Assembly (NCBI RefSeq): GCF_000235625.1
Contig: NZ_AGTR01000088.1
Span: 1-39,037, forward strand
Direction of reading: 5' to 3'
DNA length: 39,037 nucleotides
Source of the DNA: Marinobacter manganoxydans MnI7-9
GTDB lineage: Bacteria > Pseudomonadota > Gammaproteobacteria > Pseudomonadales > Oleiphilaceae
Position numbers and translations under genes: made by a program. Positions within the stretch are counted from its first letter, which is position 1, and the number at the start of each line of letters is the position of its first letter. Shown in pieces: positions 1 through 8,873 of the stretch. A model generated the notes under the pieces. The model searched no databases and was not told the DNA's origin. It saw nothing but the letters and a program-made list of their open reading frames with translations.

Positions 1-76
1 GGGTCAATGGCGGCTATATCGTTTGTGTCAATAGCGAAAAAAACACATATGGGAAAGCTCGGGGAAACAAAATCTT

Positions 77-940
77 ATGGGTATTCATGAAGACTCCGTT
101 TCGTTCGACGGTACAATCGTCGTCTTACATCCAGCAAGTGCACCACACGTCGTTAATTCCGGCGGGGTGCTTGAGTTTGAGGAAGATTCCTCAATTGTCC
201 TGCCTGCCCAAAAACAGCTAAAGGACGCCGTGGTTTCAGCTCTTAACGATTTTCGAGATATGAGGAAATTGGCGGCGACTTCCGTAGAGTGGCGTCTCAG
301 GATTGAACCTACGCACAATGTCGAATTCCCGGCAACTTACGTTGTGAGGCTCGTAGGGCCTGGGGCTACGGCTTCGGAGGTGGAAGTATTCAGGGCTGCC
401 GCTCGATTGGTATTTAGGGATTTGATCCCACAGAGGATATTGGGCGAACCGGAAGATGAGCCAATTCTTTCCGAAAAGGAGCAAGAGTTTCTTGGAACCC
501 TTAGCCGAGGGATAGCGGCAAAATTTGCGAGCCGCTCGATCAAGCAGGGCGTCATGGTGAGGTTTGGCTTTGAAGATCTCGGTGGGGCAACGGTACAGGG
601 TGTCATGCCGTCTTTAACGGTCGAGCAAAAAGCTCTTGGCACCATGTGGGCGGCAGGCAGGCCGTTAGGGTTCGACGAGCAAAAAAGTACGGTGACGCTG
701 TGGGTGACACCCGGCGCTAACGATGAGGACGCCTCGGAAATCGAGGGAAGAACTGAGATTTTGTGCCACGATCTGGATTTCCTTCGTGTCTTCGCCAGAG
801 CCTATGCGAATCGCAGTTTGGTTAAGTTTCAAGTGGTGAGCCAACAAGAAGCCAGAAAGCAAAAAACGGTATTGACTCTTCTTGAACTAGAAGAAGTGGC
901 GGTGGACCCTGCGGAGAGCTTCGACCTTCAGTTAGGATAG
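77..940 (+). CDS. Hypothetical 287-aa protein, element cargo
   Basis: I do not recognise this protein. It is soluble and mixed alpha/beta, with no signal peptide, membrane segment or clear catalytic motif. The middle (about residues 95-160) is acidic and helical, and the C-terminus is rich in Glu, Asp and Leu. The ATG at 77 is the first start after an in-frame stop at 32-34, but the ribosome-binding site is poor (a GGGGA well upstream). Another frame is open from base 1 to a stop at 88-90, so the end of an upstream gene could overlap this start by 14 bp. The gene converges on the giant recombinase gene and their 3' ends overlap by 9 bp, so it most likely belongs to the same integrated element. 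Base composition is close to the recombinase and lower in GC than the block to the right. Confidence 0.7.
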   Translation: MGIHEDSVSFDGTIVVLHPASAPHVVNSGGVLEFEEDSSIVLPAQKQLKDAVVSALNDFRDMRKLAATSVEWRLRIEPTHNVEFPATYVVRLVGPGATASEVEVFRAAARLVFRDLIPQRILGEPEDEPILSEKEQEFLGTLSRGIAAKFASRSIKQGVMVRFGFEDLGGATVQGVMPSLTVEQKALGTMWAAGRPLGFDEQKSTVTLWVTPGANDEDASEIEGRTEILCHDLDFLRVFARAYANRSLVKFQVVSQQEARKQKTVLTLLELEEVAVDPAESFDLQLG

Positions 941-3900
941 GGGGGGTAACGGCGTCAGTGGTGCGGGTTTCGGGCAGTAGGCCGATGCAATTGCGATGAA
1001 GAGTAGTACCAACTCCAGGCGATCATGGATTTGGGTAATCATAGGGCTGGTGAGGACTAATCCCGCGTAAGAGCGCGCCCTGGTGTAGTTTTTATCGTAA
1101 TCCTCGTTGAAGGTGTCGAGTTGCAGCGAGGCGGCTGCCGGTACAAATTCACCTGCCAGAACCACTCTTTGAGCTCGGGGAGCATAATCCGGTTTGCTCT
1201 TTATGACGACTTTGTACGAATTCTCGGGGATTTTGAATGCGTCCACCAGAAGCCGCATCAGGTGAGCATCTTCGACCTCGTTCATCAGCAAGTGGCCATT
1301 TCTACCAACGAGATTCGAGGCCTGGGCGAGAGAAGGTAGCGGTCGGTCGGTGTCCAGTTCCTCACAGTTGTGCAGCTCGTCGCACATCTGCAGCAGTCGG
1401 GGCCATACGGCAGTCGAGCGAGATTTCAGTAAATACTTCGGCAGTTTGGTGCCGTACACGAATGCCTTCTTCATTTGTTCCGGGTCATAGACCTTGAACC
1501 GCAACCCCGCATTTATCCGGTCAACCAGAATTTCTACATCGGCGAGTTCTCCCGGTGGCAGGCGAAGCATCGGTTCGATTCCGTGAGCCGCGTACCCAAG
1601 CGCCATCAGTCTCAGAGCTTCCATCACAATAAGGGGCGTGAGTCTGGTTCGCTGTGCAAAAATGGTGGGAGCCGCACTCTCGACTTCACTGGCGGATTTT
1701 ACAGGCCAACGATCAATCTGGACGGCCTTTGAAATCGTGCCGGCGTAGTGGGTGGTTACCGGAGTGAGCCTGTCTGCCCACTCTGTCATCATGCGGTTAT
1801 AGGAGCGAAATTGCGTTCGAGGCGAGTGGTGCCCGAGCGCCCGGGCGATCGCCATAGAGCCGCGTCTTGACGGCAGCCCGTGGTTGCCGAGCAGTACCTT
1901 TCGGAGGCTCTCCCTATCGACCGATTCAGTGAGTTTTTGGGCAAGCGGTGTGTCTATCTCAAACAAGGCGCTGTTCAGCACATTACAGAATCCGTGGCGG
2001 GCCTGGTGCAGGCTCATGCGGGTGTTTCCGGTCACCAATTTAAGCGTCCGTGCAATATCCGATGGAATGGATCCCGCAAACGGCGTGAGGTTACCCTCTT
2101 TGTCGGCAAGGATCGGCTTATTGTCGGCGTTACCCAGCCTGGTCGTATATCGTGTCAGTATTGATGTAACCAGTGACCGCTCGACAGCACTCAGTTGAAA
2201 TACCAGCGGTACAGCTCGCCGGCTGTGGACGCTGCTTTTCAGGCCACGTATGGAATTGCTTTGAACCAGTACCCAGGTCAACCCAGCGGCTTCGCACCAG
2301 TCCGAGCGGAGTAAGCCAATAGCCTCCTGGGCCCTGAGCCCGAAGCGGAAACCTAACAGAAGTACAAAGGCGGCTTGCATACCCCGTTCGATCTCCTCGG
2401 TGTCAGGATGCAGGAGCAGTTGGAGGGCCTGGAGGTACTCGCTTTCTGAAAAGAGCCTGGGGCGAACCGAGCGTCGGGCACTGCCGAGATCAAGTTCGTC
2501 CCAGTCGGGAGTGGATACTCCGCGCTCACTCGCCCAGTCGAAGAACTCAATAAGGCGTGCCGAAAAATACGCCAGGTCTTTCAGTTTGTGAGCGCAGTGA
2601 GACAGCATTTTGGCGCAAAGCTCAGTGACGTCCTCCTCGGCCATCAACAGCAAATCCGCCTTGTAGGCGAAACCACGAAATGGGCCAGACAGTTCACTTA
2701 AGTACCGTTTGATAGACCCAGTCGCGTAGGCTTTGTGGGCATAGTTAGCTCGGCCTTTACCTTTTCGGATTCGGTGTGCGACCCAGTAGCCAAGTAGTAA
2801 AACGGCACTGCTGACAGAGTGAGTATGGGCCCGGCAGTGCTGTTCGACCTGTTTGGCAATCTCTCGTGACTTGGCTTTTGTGTATTGATTCAGAATGTCC
2901 TGCAGTCCTCCAAGAAAAGCTTTCGCCGAGTCGTAAAAAGGTTCGGGATAAGTACCAGAGGCTGATGCTGGAATCGGGGGTAAATTTTCAGTTTCTGGAA
3001 GGTCCTGCTCTGGAGTGGACTCCGGTGGTTGATATCGCTGACCTTCTGTCAGGCGAAAATAATCGTACAAGCACAGGCTGGTAGGAGGGTTTCTATTACT
3101 GAGAGCGCCTGCCACCATACCTGGAAGGTCAATCAGGTTAGCCTGTTCAATTAACCGGCTCAGCTCTTTTAACAGCGCGCCTACCGACCGCTCGTTTCTT
3201 TTTACATCATCAAGGTGTCTGGTTTCCGCCAGTATTGTGGCCAGTGATTGTAACGACTTCGGACAGGGCGCTGTGTCGAGATCCTTGCTGTCTTTGATTC
3301 CGAGCCCTTTCGCTAACAGTCGTCCGGTGGTGTGGTCGATCTGATGCCGTTGAACCGGTTGATTGTAATCATTGGGCTCCAGGAATTCGGAGTACTCCAG
3401 GTACACGCGTTGCTTGTGTTGTATTACCCGGAAGTTTTGCCCTTGAACCAGATCTTCCAGTAGTCTGAGATAGGATATGCGCTTTTCAATCGCAACGAAT
3501 GCAGTGGCCAGCGCCAGACTATCGGACTTCGAAAGTCGAGCTTGCCGGATGGCCTGCTTCGTGTCCCGCGCCCATTGTGCAAGGTTCGGCATGGTTTGAA
3601 GCGCTCTGGGGCAAGTGTCTCTGACCAGTGAGCGTTCGGTGCCTACCCTTAATGTTCTGTGTCGTATGAATTGTCTTGTATGGGGGCGGTGTTCCTCCAG
3701 CCATTGGACCAACACTTCCATCCGAACAGCCGCCTGAGGGTGGGGCATCCCGTTTTCGCGGGAGATCATTCTTTTTGCCAGACGATCAATGTAGCTTTGA
3801 TTGAGTTCGCTCTCATCGCTGACTGGGCTGGCATCTAGTGCCAAGTCCAGCTCCTTCCGGGCTGCAGAACGCGCCAGATCACGGGCTTTGAGCCGTTCCG

Positions 3901-6397
3901 AGTGTCGCCGTGCCTGACCAAAGCATTCAGGCTCCCGGTAAGTATCAGCGGGTTGTTTGGCTTCGAAGGCAGTGATGTCGAAGTTGGTCTTGGGCAGTCG
4001 CACTATAAAGCCTAGCCGTTCAAAGCAGTCGTCCAGGGCTTCCTTATACCGTTCACGGTCCTCTCGCCAACACCTCGCCGAGTGATCACTGTAGGAGGTT
4101 GTTCCCCGCTCCCCATGGCCCATCCAGCCGTCTATGACTTCGGGGTGAACGTTCATTCGAGCTAGCTGCTGGGCAAACCTGTGCCGGAACAGGTTCTTCG
4201 GAAGAGGCCACGAGAAGAGTTCCGATCCTGGGACGGCTAAATCGGTTAATGGATGCCACGCACCATTGCTATCGAGCAGGAAGAACAGGGGCAGGGTGTC
4301 GGAGTTTCCTTCCAGAACCTGTTGGATGCGATGCGCAAGGTCTTTGTGTTGACCTGAAAGGCTCGCCTTGAACCGACGAAGGTGCTCGAGATAGTCCTCC
4401 AATAGCCCTTTTGCGCCATCTGCAAGTGGAACCATTCGTCCGCAGTGAAGGCCGTCGTCGGATTTATCATTGATAAAGACGGCCGGGGGGTGATCACAGA
4501 AGTGGGCGATCGACTCGAAAGGCTCTGACAGGTTACGGCAACCGGTTGCGGCATTCAGGGCCGTGACAGTGTATTGGACCAGATGGTTGTGGAAAGTGAT
4601 GGGGTCGCCTTGCGAGCTTTCCAGCAGGGTTTGGGTGGCTTCCCGAATGCCCTCGACCAAAATGGACTCGAGTGGCGCAAGGAGGCTCCCGAGAAGATTG
4701 GTCCTCTCATCGCCTAATGCGGGGTTTTGTAATGGAAGCCCAAATCCGTTTTGAACCTGAGCGATGCTCCAGTTGGCGTATCCACAAGCTGCTGGTAACG
4801 TAGCTCGAGGGTGGGCCGAAAGTAAGCGAGCCAATGAATGATCGCATGTCTCTTCGAAAACACTTTGGGACTGTGCGTTAGCGAGTTTGGCGCTGGTGAG
4901 TCTCGGGAAATGCCGTTTCGCGTGTTGCCTGAACCATGTTGTTAGGGCATGAGGGCTGGCCCGTGCCCATAGTTGCCGAAGAGTGGCGATGTCCGGGAAA
5001 ACCTGGGTAGCCTCTCGGAGAGCGCTCTGTATTTGCTCTGGCAGCGTGACGCGGAGATTGTCCTGGAACGGTTCGATCAGAGGTTGAGCTTCGGCATCCG
5101 GATGCCAAGAGCTGTGTCGCCTCGGTCGTTCCCGGTGGGCAGTCACTAGGTCTTGGGAAATGCTCCATTCATCGCGTAAGTCATCCGTTATTTCAATTTC
5201 CTGTATGAACTCCAGGGAGCGTTCAAGATGAACGGCCAGCCAGACTAACGCGCCCCCCAGTTTTTCTTCAGGGCGGTCCTCAGCCAGAGTGCAGTTAATC
5301 CACTGATCGAGTTGATGGGCTTCTGGGGGAAGTGGTTTTTCCCATGACCAAGGAAGATAGTTTGACAGTTCTGCCGTCTGCATCAGTATGCTTTGACCCG
5401 AGAGTTTCTGCTGTTCTGGTGTTTCTTCCGGGTCGACGCCGAACAGCAGCAGTTGATGCAGGGCTTCTTCATCGGCAGAGTCTGTTTCGCTGTCTGAATA
5501 GGCAAGAAGTTGAGGCCCGCCTGCCGAGCTGCTCAGATCCAATGCGCCCTCTGTTGCTTGGAGTAGGTTCGTAAAGGAAGTCTGAAAAGCGGTCTCTGTT
5601 TTTTGAGCTCTGGTGGGGTTGAGTTGGCCCTCTGCAACCCGTTGGATGGCCCTAAGAAGCAGCAGCTCTTTACGGGTTTCTGGCCCTGAGTATCTGGCGA
5701 TTAGCTGAGATGCGGCGTGTCGTATTGCCAGGTTGAATTGGGAGTACGAGTAGTGGTCTGACGGGCAGGCTTTCAATGACATTTCAAGAATGTTGTCAAT
5801 AAGTGTCCATTTGCTGTTCTCTCCGGGGAGGCAGAGTGTGCTGGCGACCTGCTGAATCTGGTTATCGTGTGGGCAGTTATGCTCTGCGGTTCTTTCCAGT
5901 GCCTGTACGATCAGCCATATTTTTAGAGTTCTTCGTAATCGGTCGAGTAGTTTATTGTCGGAAGGGGGCTGTGGTTGGATAACCAGTTCGAGCAGAAAAT
6001 GCTCGTTTTTCAGATCTGCTCCTGCCGACCGCAGAATGGTTTTCGTGTTGCCTCTTGATACGCCCTGGTGAAGACCGGAATAGTTATTGGCAAAGTCTTT
6101 ATCTTGGCTGAACGAGAAAAGAAGCCTGCTTAGGTGGCTGATGTAGGGATTGTCAGCCCACTGATGCAGAATGGCCTTTGAGTCCGGGTTAGAGAGTTCG
6201 CGATACAGGTTGCCGACGATCGTGAAGTTTTCAGTGAAGCCAAAGGCGAGCGCTATGGCGTCGAAGATGTCGGAGACGTTGTTTTGTTCAGCCCAAGAAC
6301 GGATGGCTTGAAAGTGAGGGCCTGGATGCCTTAAGGTCAAGTCCTCGTTGTCTGATTGATCAGCCCCGTGCCATTTCTGCTTGTCGTTACTTGGCAT
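932..6397 (-). CDS. Giant integrase with two tandem tyrosine-recombinase domains (1821 aa)
   Basis: This is likely the integrase/excisionase-type recombinase of the element ending at the tRNA scar near 6516-6538. Two catalytic modules are visible. The first (about residues 600-790) has TGCR with R621, K645, a box reading N-L-F-R-H with R738, GH at H761 and candidate nucleophile Y769. The usual box-II His is replaced by Asn735, and the His-to-Tyr gap is 8 rather than the usual 9. The second (about 1330-1550) has GLR with R1355, K1387, HQAR (H1464, R1467), GHH (H1523/H1524) and Y1533, so it looks catalytically complete. A helical core-binding-like stretch precedes it at about 1220-1330. The N-terminal 600 residues are helical and unassigned. 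Typical phage integrases are 300-450 aa, so this is about four times the usual size. The ATG at 6397 has a GGAGA 12 nt upstream. The start faces the tRNA scar, the usual layout for an integrase gene beside its att site. Confidence 0.85.
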   Translation of the reverse strand: MPSNDKQKWHGADQSDNEDLTLRHPGPHFQAIRSWAEQNNVSDIFDAIALAFGFTENFTIVGNLYRELSNPDSKAILHQWADNPYISHLSRLLFSFSQDKDFANNYSGLHQGVSRGNTKTILRSAGADLKNEHFLLELVIQPQPPSDNKLLDRLRRTLKIWLIVQALERTAEHNCPHDNQIQQVASTLCLPGENSKWTLIDNILEMSLKACPSDHYSYSQFNLAIRHAASQLIARYSGPETRKELLLLRAIQRVAEGQLNPTRAQKTETAFQTSFTNLLQATEGALDLSSSAGGPQLLAYSDSETDSADEEALHQLLLFGVDPEETPEQQKLSGQSILMQTAELSNYLPWSWEKPLPPEAHQLDQWINCTLAEDRPEEKLGGALVWLAVHLERSLEFIQEIEITDDLRDEWSISQDLVTAHRERPRRHSSWHPDAEAQPLIEPFQDNLRVTLPEQIQSALREATQVFPDIATLRQLWARASPHALTTWFRQHAKRHFPRLTSAKLANAQSQSVFEETCDHSLARLLSAHPRATLPAACGYANWSIAQVQNGFGLPLQNPALGDERTNLLGSLLAPLESILVEGIREATQTLLESSQGDPITFHNHLVQYTVTALNAATGCRNLSEPFESIAHFCDHPPAVFINDKSDDGLHCGRMVPLADGAKGLLEDYLEHLRRFKASLSGQHKDLAHRIQQVLEGNSDTLPLFFLLDSNGAWHPLTDLAVPGSELFSWPLPKNLFRHRFAQQLARMNVHPEVIDGWMGHGERGTTSYSDHSARCWREDRERYKEALDDCFERLGFIVRLPKTNFDITAFEAKQPADTYREPECFGQARRHSERLKARDLARSAARKELDLALDASPVSDESELNQSYIDRLAKRMISRENGMPHPQAAVRMEVLVQWLEEHRPHTRQFIRHRTLRVGTERSLVRDTCPRALQTMPNLAQWARDTKQAIRQARLSKSDSLALATAFVAIEKRISYLRLLEDLVQGQNFRVIQHKQRVYLEYSEFLEPNDYNQPVQRHQIDHTTGRLLAKGLGIKDSKDLDTAPCPKSLQSLATILAETRHLDDVKRNERSVGALLKELSRLIEQANLIDLPGMVAGALSNRNPPTSLCLYDYFRLTEGQRYQPPESTPEQDLPETENLPPIPASASGTYPEPFYDSAKAFLGGLQDILNQYTKAKSREIAKQVEQHCRAHTHSVSSAVLLLGYWVAHRIRKGKGRANYAHKAYATGSIKRYLSELSGPFRGFAYKADLLLMAEEDVTELCAKMLSHCAHKLKDLAYFSARLIEFFDWASERGVSTPDWDELDLGSARRSVRPRLFSESEYLQALQLLLHPDTEEIERGMQAAFVLLLGFRFGLRAQEAIGLLRSDWCEAAGLTWVLVQSNSIRGLKSSVHSRRAVPLVFQLSAVERSLVTSILTRYTTRLGNADNKPILADKEGNLTPFAGSIPSDIARTLKLVTGNTRMSLHQARHGFCNVLNSALFEIDTPLAQKLTESVDRESLRKVLLGNHGLPSRRGSMAIARALGHHSPRTQFRSYNRMMTEWADRLTPVTTHYAGTISKAVQIDRWPVKSASEVESAAPTIFAQRTRLTPLIVMEALRLMALGYAAHGIEPMLRLPPGELADVEILVDRINAGLRFKVYDPEQMKKAFVYGTKLPKYLLKSRSTAVWPRLLQMCDELHNCEELDTDRPLPSLAQASNLVGRNGHLLMNEVEDAHLMRLLVDAFKIPENSYKVVIKSKPDYAPRAQRVVLAGEFVPAAASLQLDTFNEDYDKNYTRARSYAGLVLTSPMITQIHDRLELVLLFIAIASAYCPKPAPLTPLPPLS

Positions 6398-6446
6398 TGT
6401 TGTACTTAGTCTCCACTCTCCCTTCTATCCAAAATTCTAATTCACA

Positions 6447-6475
6447 CATCAATTTATATCAAATATCATCAATTT
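6447..6475. repeat. Direct repeat pair CATCAATTT, possible recombinase or regulator sites
   Basis: The 9-mer CATCAATTT occurs at 6447-6455 and 6467-6475, start to start 20 bp (two helical turns). It lies between the recombinase start and the tRNA scar. Placement suits integrase arm-type sites or operators of the recombinase gene. Function is inferred from position only. Confidence 0.5.
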
Positions 6476-6494
6476 GGCACAAAAAAAGTGTGCC
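6476..6494. repeat. Inverted repeat GGCACA/TGTGCC
   Basis: A perfect 6-bp inverted repeat with a 7-nt A-rich loop (6476-6481 and 6489-6494), immediately after the second CATCAATTT copy and 22 bp before the tRNA scar. It could be a core-type recombinase site or a weak hairpin. It lacks a T-run on the recombinase strand, so it is not an obvious terminator for that gene. Confidence 0.4.
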
Positions 6495-6515
6495 TAAAAC
6501 ATCAGTCTCATAACC

Positions 6516-6538
6516 TTCGAATCCAGCCCCCGCTACCA
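6516..6538 (+). mobile_element. tRNA 3'-end remnant, probable att site of the integrated element
   Basis: The segment reads as T-loop TTCGAAT, T-stem 3' strand CCAGC, acceptor 3' strand CCCCGCT, discriminator A and CCA. The matching 5' T-stem strand (GCTGG) is not present upstream, so the gene is only a 3' end. It is followed within 10 bp by a terminator, as expected for the original end of a tRNA transcript. Just upstream, CTCATAACC (6507-6515) matches the anticodon region of initiator tRNA-Met, which also typically ends in CCCCGC-A/T-ACCA, so tRNA-fMet is my best guess for the target. The intact tRNA should lie at the other end of the element, left of the window. Confidence 0.7.
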
Positions 6539-6546
6539 TCTAAGAG

Positions 6547-6582
6547 AAAGGCAGATCAGTAAGCTACTGGTCTGCCTTTTTT
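6547..6582 (+). terminator. Rho-independent terminator after the tRNA scar
   Basis: The 11-bp stem AGGCAGATCAG / CTGGTCTGCCT (6549-6559 and 6567-6577, one G-T wobble) with a 7-nt loop is followed by a T6 run. It probably terminated the original tRNA transcript and now also insulates the downstream operon. Confidence 0.85.
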
Positions 6583-6613
6583 ATTTGTCCGCAGAAAGTT
6601 TCCCATTCCTGAC

Positions 6614-6627
6614 TTGATTGAGGTCAA
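6614..6627. promoter_or_regulatory. FNR/Anr-type site
   Basis: TTGATTGAGGTCAA matches the FNR/Anr consensus TTGAT-N4-ATCAA at 9 of 10 defined positions. It lies about 136 bp upstream of the first gene of the anaerobic block, which encodes oxygen-sensitive pyruvate:ferredoxin oxidoreductase. Site identity is seen in sequence. Oxygen regulation is inferred. Confidence 0.6.
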
Positions 6628-6762
6628 ATCCCGATCCGGTTCGCTCCAATAATTCAGGTTGAACTCAGGTGACTGTGGTTTGCTTATCTCGCTGGAGATG
6701 CATGCCCGCTCCGGAGATCACACAATGGCAGTCGGGCGCAACCGCAGACGGAGGAGGGTTAT

Positions 6763-6945
6763 ATGGAATGGTTAGCGGAAAACTGGTTCTGGGTGGTTAT
6801 CGGCATCCTGTTCGTGGCCATGCACATGTTCGGTCACGGTGGGCATGGTGGCCACGGCGGGGGCGGGCACGGCGGACATGGCGCGCCGGACAAACCGGAC
6901 AAGCCGGACAGCGACCGGGACAGGCCTTCGGGCCATCAGCATTGA
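6763..6945 (+). CDS. Small His/Gly-rich membrane protein (DUF2933-like)
   Basis: A 60-aa protein with one N-terminal membrane segment (about residues 7-23), then a run of about five Gly-His repeats, a Pro/Asp/Lys linker and a C-terminal HQH. The layout resembles the small DUF2933 proteins found in copper and silver resistance cassettes, where the His cluster probably binds metal. The family match is from memory and tentative. A strong GGAGGAGG ribosome-binding site sits 6-7 nt before the ATG. It is the first gene after the FNR-like site and begins a co-directional series that includes a P1B metal ATPase, which supports a metal-related role. Confidence 0.7.
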   Translation: MEWLAENWFWVVIGILFVAMHMFGHGGHGGHGGGGHGGHGAPDKPDKPDSDRDRPSGHQH

Positions 6946-6958
6946 CGGGGGGTAGAGC

Positions 6959-7231
6959 ATGCTTAATACAAGACTGGTTGCCTGGGCGCTGGGGCTTTTC
7001 ACAGCGGTCACCTTCATCGTCTGCGTTATCTACGGACTGGTGACACCCCAAAGCGTGCACATGCACACATTCCTTGAGCAGGTACTGCCGGCATTCAAGT
7101 GGCTGACCTGGTGGGGATTCCTGCTAGGCTTGGTTGAGAGTTTTCTATACGGCGCCTATGCGGGGCTGGTGTTCTGCCCGATCTACAACTGGCTTTATCG
7201 CCGCTTCAACGCCCGGCGGGAGGCAAAATGA
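6959..7231 (+). CDS. Small two-helix membrane protein (DUF5676-like)
   Basis: A 90-aa protein with two hydrophobic segments (about residues 6-28 and 48-75). The C-terminal half, with Gly-rich YGAYAGLVF and a final YN..YRR, resembles small DUF5676-type membrane proteins that accompany metal-resistance genes. The assignment is by pattern and not certain. It lies 13 bp after the His-rich protein with a G6 run as ribosome-binding site. Its stop codon overlaps the start of the following oxidoreductase (ATGA), indicating translational coupling. No function can be given beyond membrane location. Confidence 0.65.
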   Translation: MLNTRLVAWALGLFTAVTFIVCVIYGLVTPQSVHMHTFLEQVLPAFKWLTWWGFLLGLVESFLYGAYAGLVFCPIYNWLYRRFNARREAK

Positions 7232-8873
7232 TTGAGCCTCCCGCCGACGTGACACCGCTCATAGACCTTCTTGCCGAGCGGGGCACCGGGCCGACACGTA
7301 CGCGGCGGCCCGTCTACGAGGACCTTTTGCCGCCCTGCAACCAGGCCTGCCCGGCTGGCGAGAACATCCAGGGTTGGCTCGAGCAGGTGCGTTCGGGCCG
7401 CTACCGTGAAGCCTGGCTCACTCTTACCCGGGACAACCCCTTTCCGGCGATCCACGGGCGGGTCTGCTATCACCCGTGCGAAACCCGATGCAACCGCGGC
7501 GCACTCGACAGCGCGGTCTCCATTCACGCCGTTGAGCGGTTTCTGGGCGACCTTGCCACACAGGAAGGCTGGCAACTGCCAGTCGAGGCGCCGGCCTCGG
7601 GCAAGCGCGTGCTGGTGGTTGGCGCGGGACCGAGTGGACTCTCGGCCGCCTATCACCTCGCGCGGCTGGGGCATGCCGTGGAGATCCGCGACGCCGGTTC
7701 GCAGCCCGGTGGCATGCTGCACTTCGGCATTCCCGCCTATAGGCTGCCGCGCGAGGTGCTCATGCAGGAAGTGAGGCGGATTGAGGCGATGGGCGTCAAG
7801 ATTGTCCTCGGTCACAAGGTTGAGGACCTGCTTGCGGAGCAGACGTCGGGTGGCTTCGATGCGGCGTTCGTCGCCATCGGTGCGCATGCCTCGAAACATG
7901 TTGACATTCCGGCGCGCGATGCTGCCCGTGTGCTCGATGCCGTCACACTCCTGCGTGAGGTTGGTGCCGGCGGGCAGTTGCAGCTCGGCCGGCGAGTGGT
8001 GGTTTATGGCGGCGGCAACACGGCGATGGACGCCGCGCGCACAGCGAAGCGCCTGGGTGCCGAGGAGGCAGTAATTGTCTACCACCGCGACCGGGCGCAC
8101 ATGCCTGCCCATGCTTTTGAGGCGGACGAGGCGCTTGAGGAGGGCGTCAGGATTCAATGGCTCACCAGCATCAAGGAAATCGCCGGGCCATCGCTGCGCG
8201 TTGAGCGCATGGAGCTGGATCCGGACGGGCGGCCGCAACCGACCGGCCAGTTTGAGACGCTCGAAGCAGACGCGGTCGTGCTGGCCCTTGGGCAACAGAG
8301 CGATAGTGGCTTCCTCCGCAAGATCCCGGGGGTCGAATTCCAGCCCGACGGCACGGTCGTGGTTGCGGAAAACATGATGACCGCTCACCCCGGAATTTTC
8401 GCCGGCGGCGACCTGGTGCCGGGCGAACGGAGTGTGACGGCCGCGGTCGGGCACGGCAAGAAAGCGGCACGACACATTGATGCCTGGCTGCACGGGGGCA
8501 GCTTCCAGCCCCCCGAGAAACACCGGCTCGCCACGTTCGACATGCTGAACCTGCCAATCTACAGCGACGCCGAACCGAAGGCGCAGCAGGTGCTACCGGT
8601 CGAGGCCCGTGCCGGCAATTTCACCGAGGTACTGTCAGGGCTGGGCAGCACCGAGGCGCGCTATGAGGCACAACGATGCCTTTCCTGCGGCAACTGTTTC
8701 GAGTGCGATCAGTGTTACGCTGCCTGCCCTGAGCAGGCGATCGAGAAGCTGGGGCCGGGCCGGCGCTATCGCTTTCTTTATGATCGGTGCACTGGCTGTG
8801 AGGTGTGCTACGAGACCTGCCCAACCCACGCGATCAGCATAATTCCCGAACCGGTCCGGGAGGATGACAAGTA

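Larger units (their letters stand above)
6398..6762. other. Gene-free 365-bp junction: integrase upstream region, tRNA scar, terminator and FNR-like site
   Basis: No credible gene lies here. From left to right it holds an AT-rich segment upstream of the recombinase with two direct copies of CATCAATTT, a GGCACA/TGTGCC inverted repeat, the 3' end of a tRNA, a rho-independent terminator, an FNR/Anr-type palindrome, and the leader and ribosome-binding site of the next operon. It marks the junction between the mobile element on the left and the anaerobic gene block on the right. Confidence 0.8.

Noticed and set aside
3-221. Open frame at the left edge overlapping the first gene by 145 bp
   Set aside because: Its first 25 or so codons look protein-like, but without upstream sequence I cannot tell whether it is the end of a real gene. 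The long overlap argues against it.
6669-7043. 124-aa frame overlapping the two small membrane proteins
   Set aside because: The alternative frames at 6763 and 6959 have good ribosome-binding sites and sensible membrane topology. This one starts without signals and is Arg/Gly/Trp-rich noise.
7195-8523. 442-aa open frame on the minus strand
   Set aside because: It is antisense to the FAD oxidoreductase, whose domains are all recognisable. The frame is open because the region is GC-rich, and the product looks compositionally random and rich in Arg, His and Pro.
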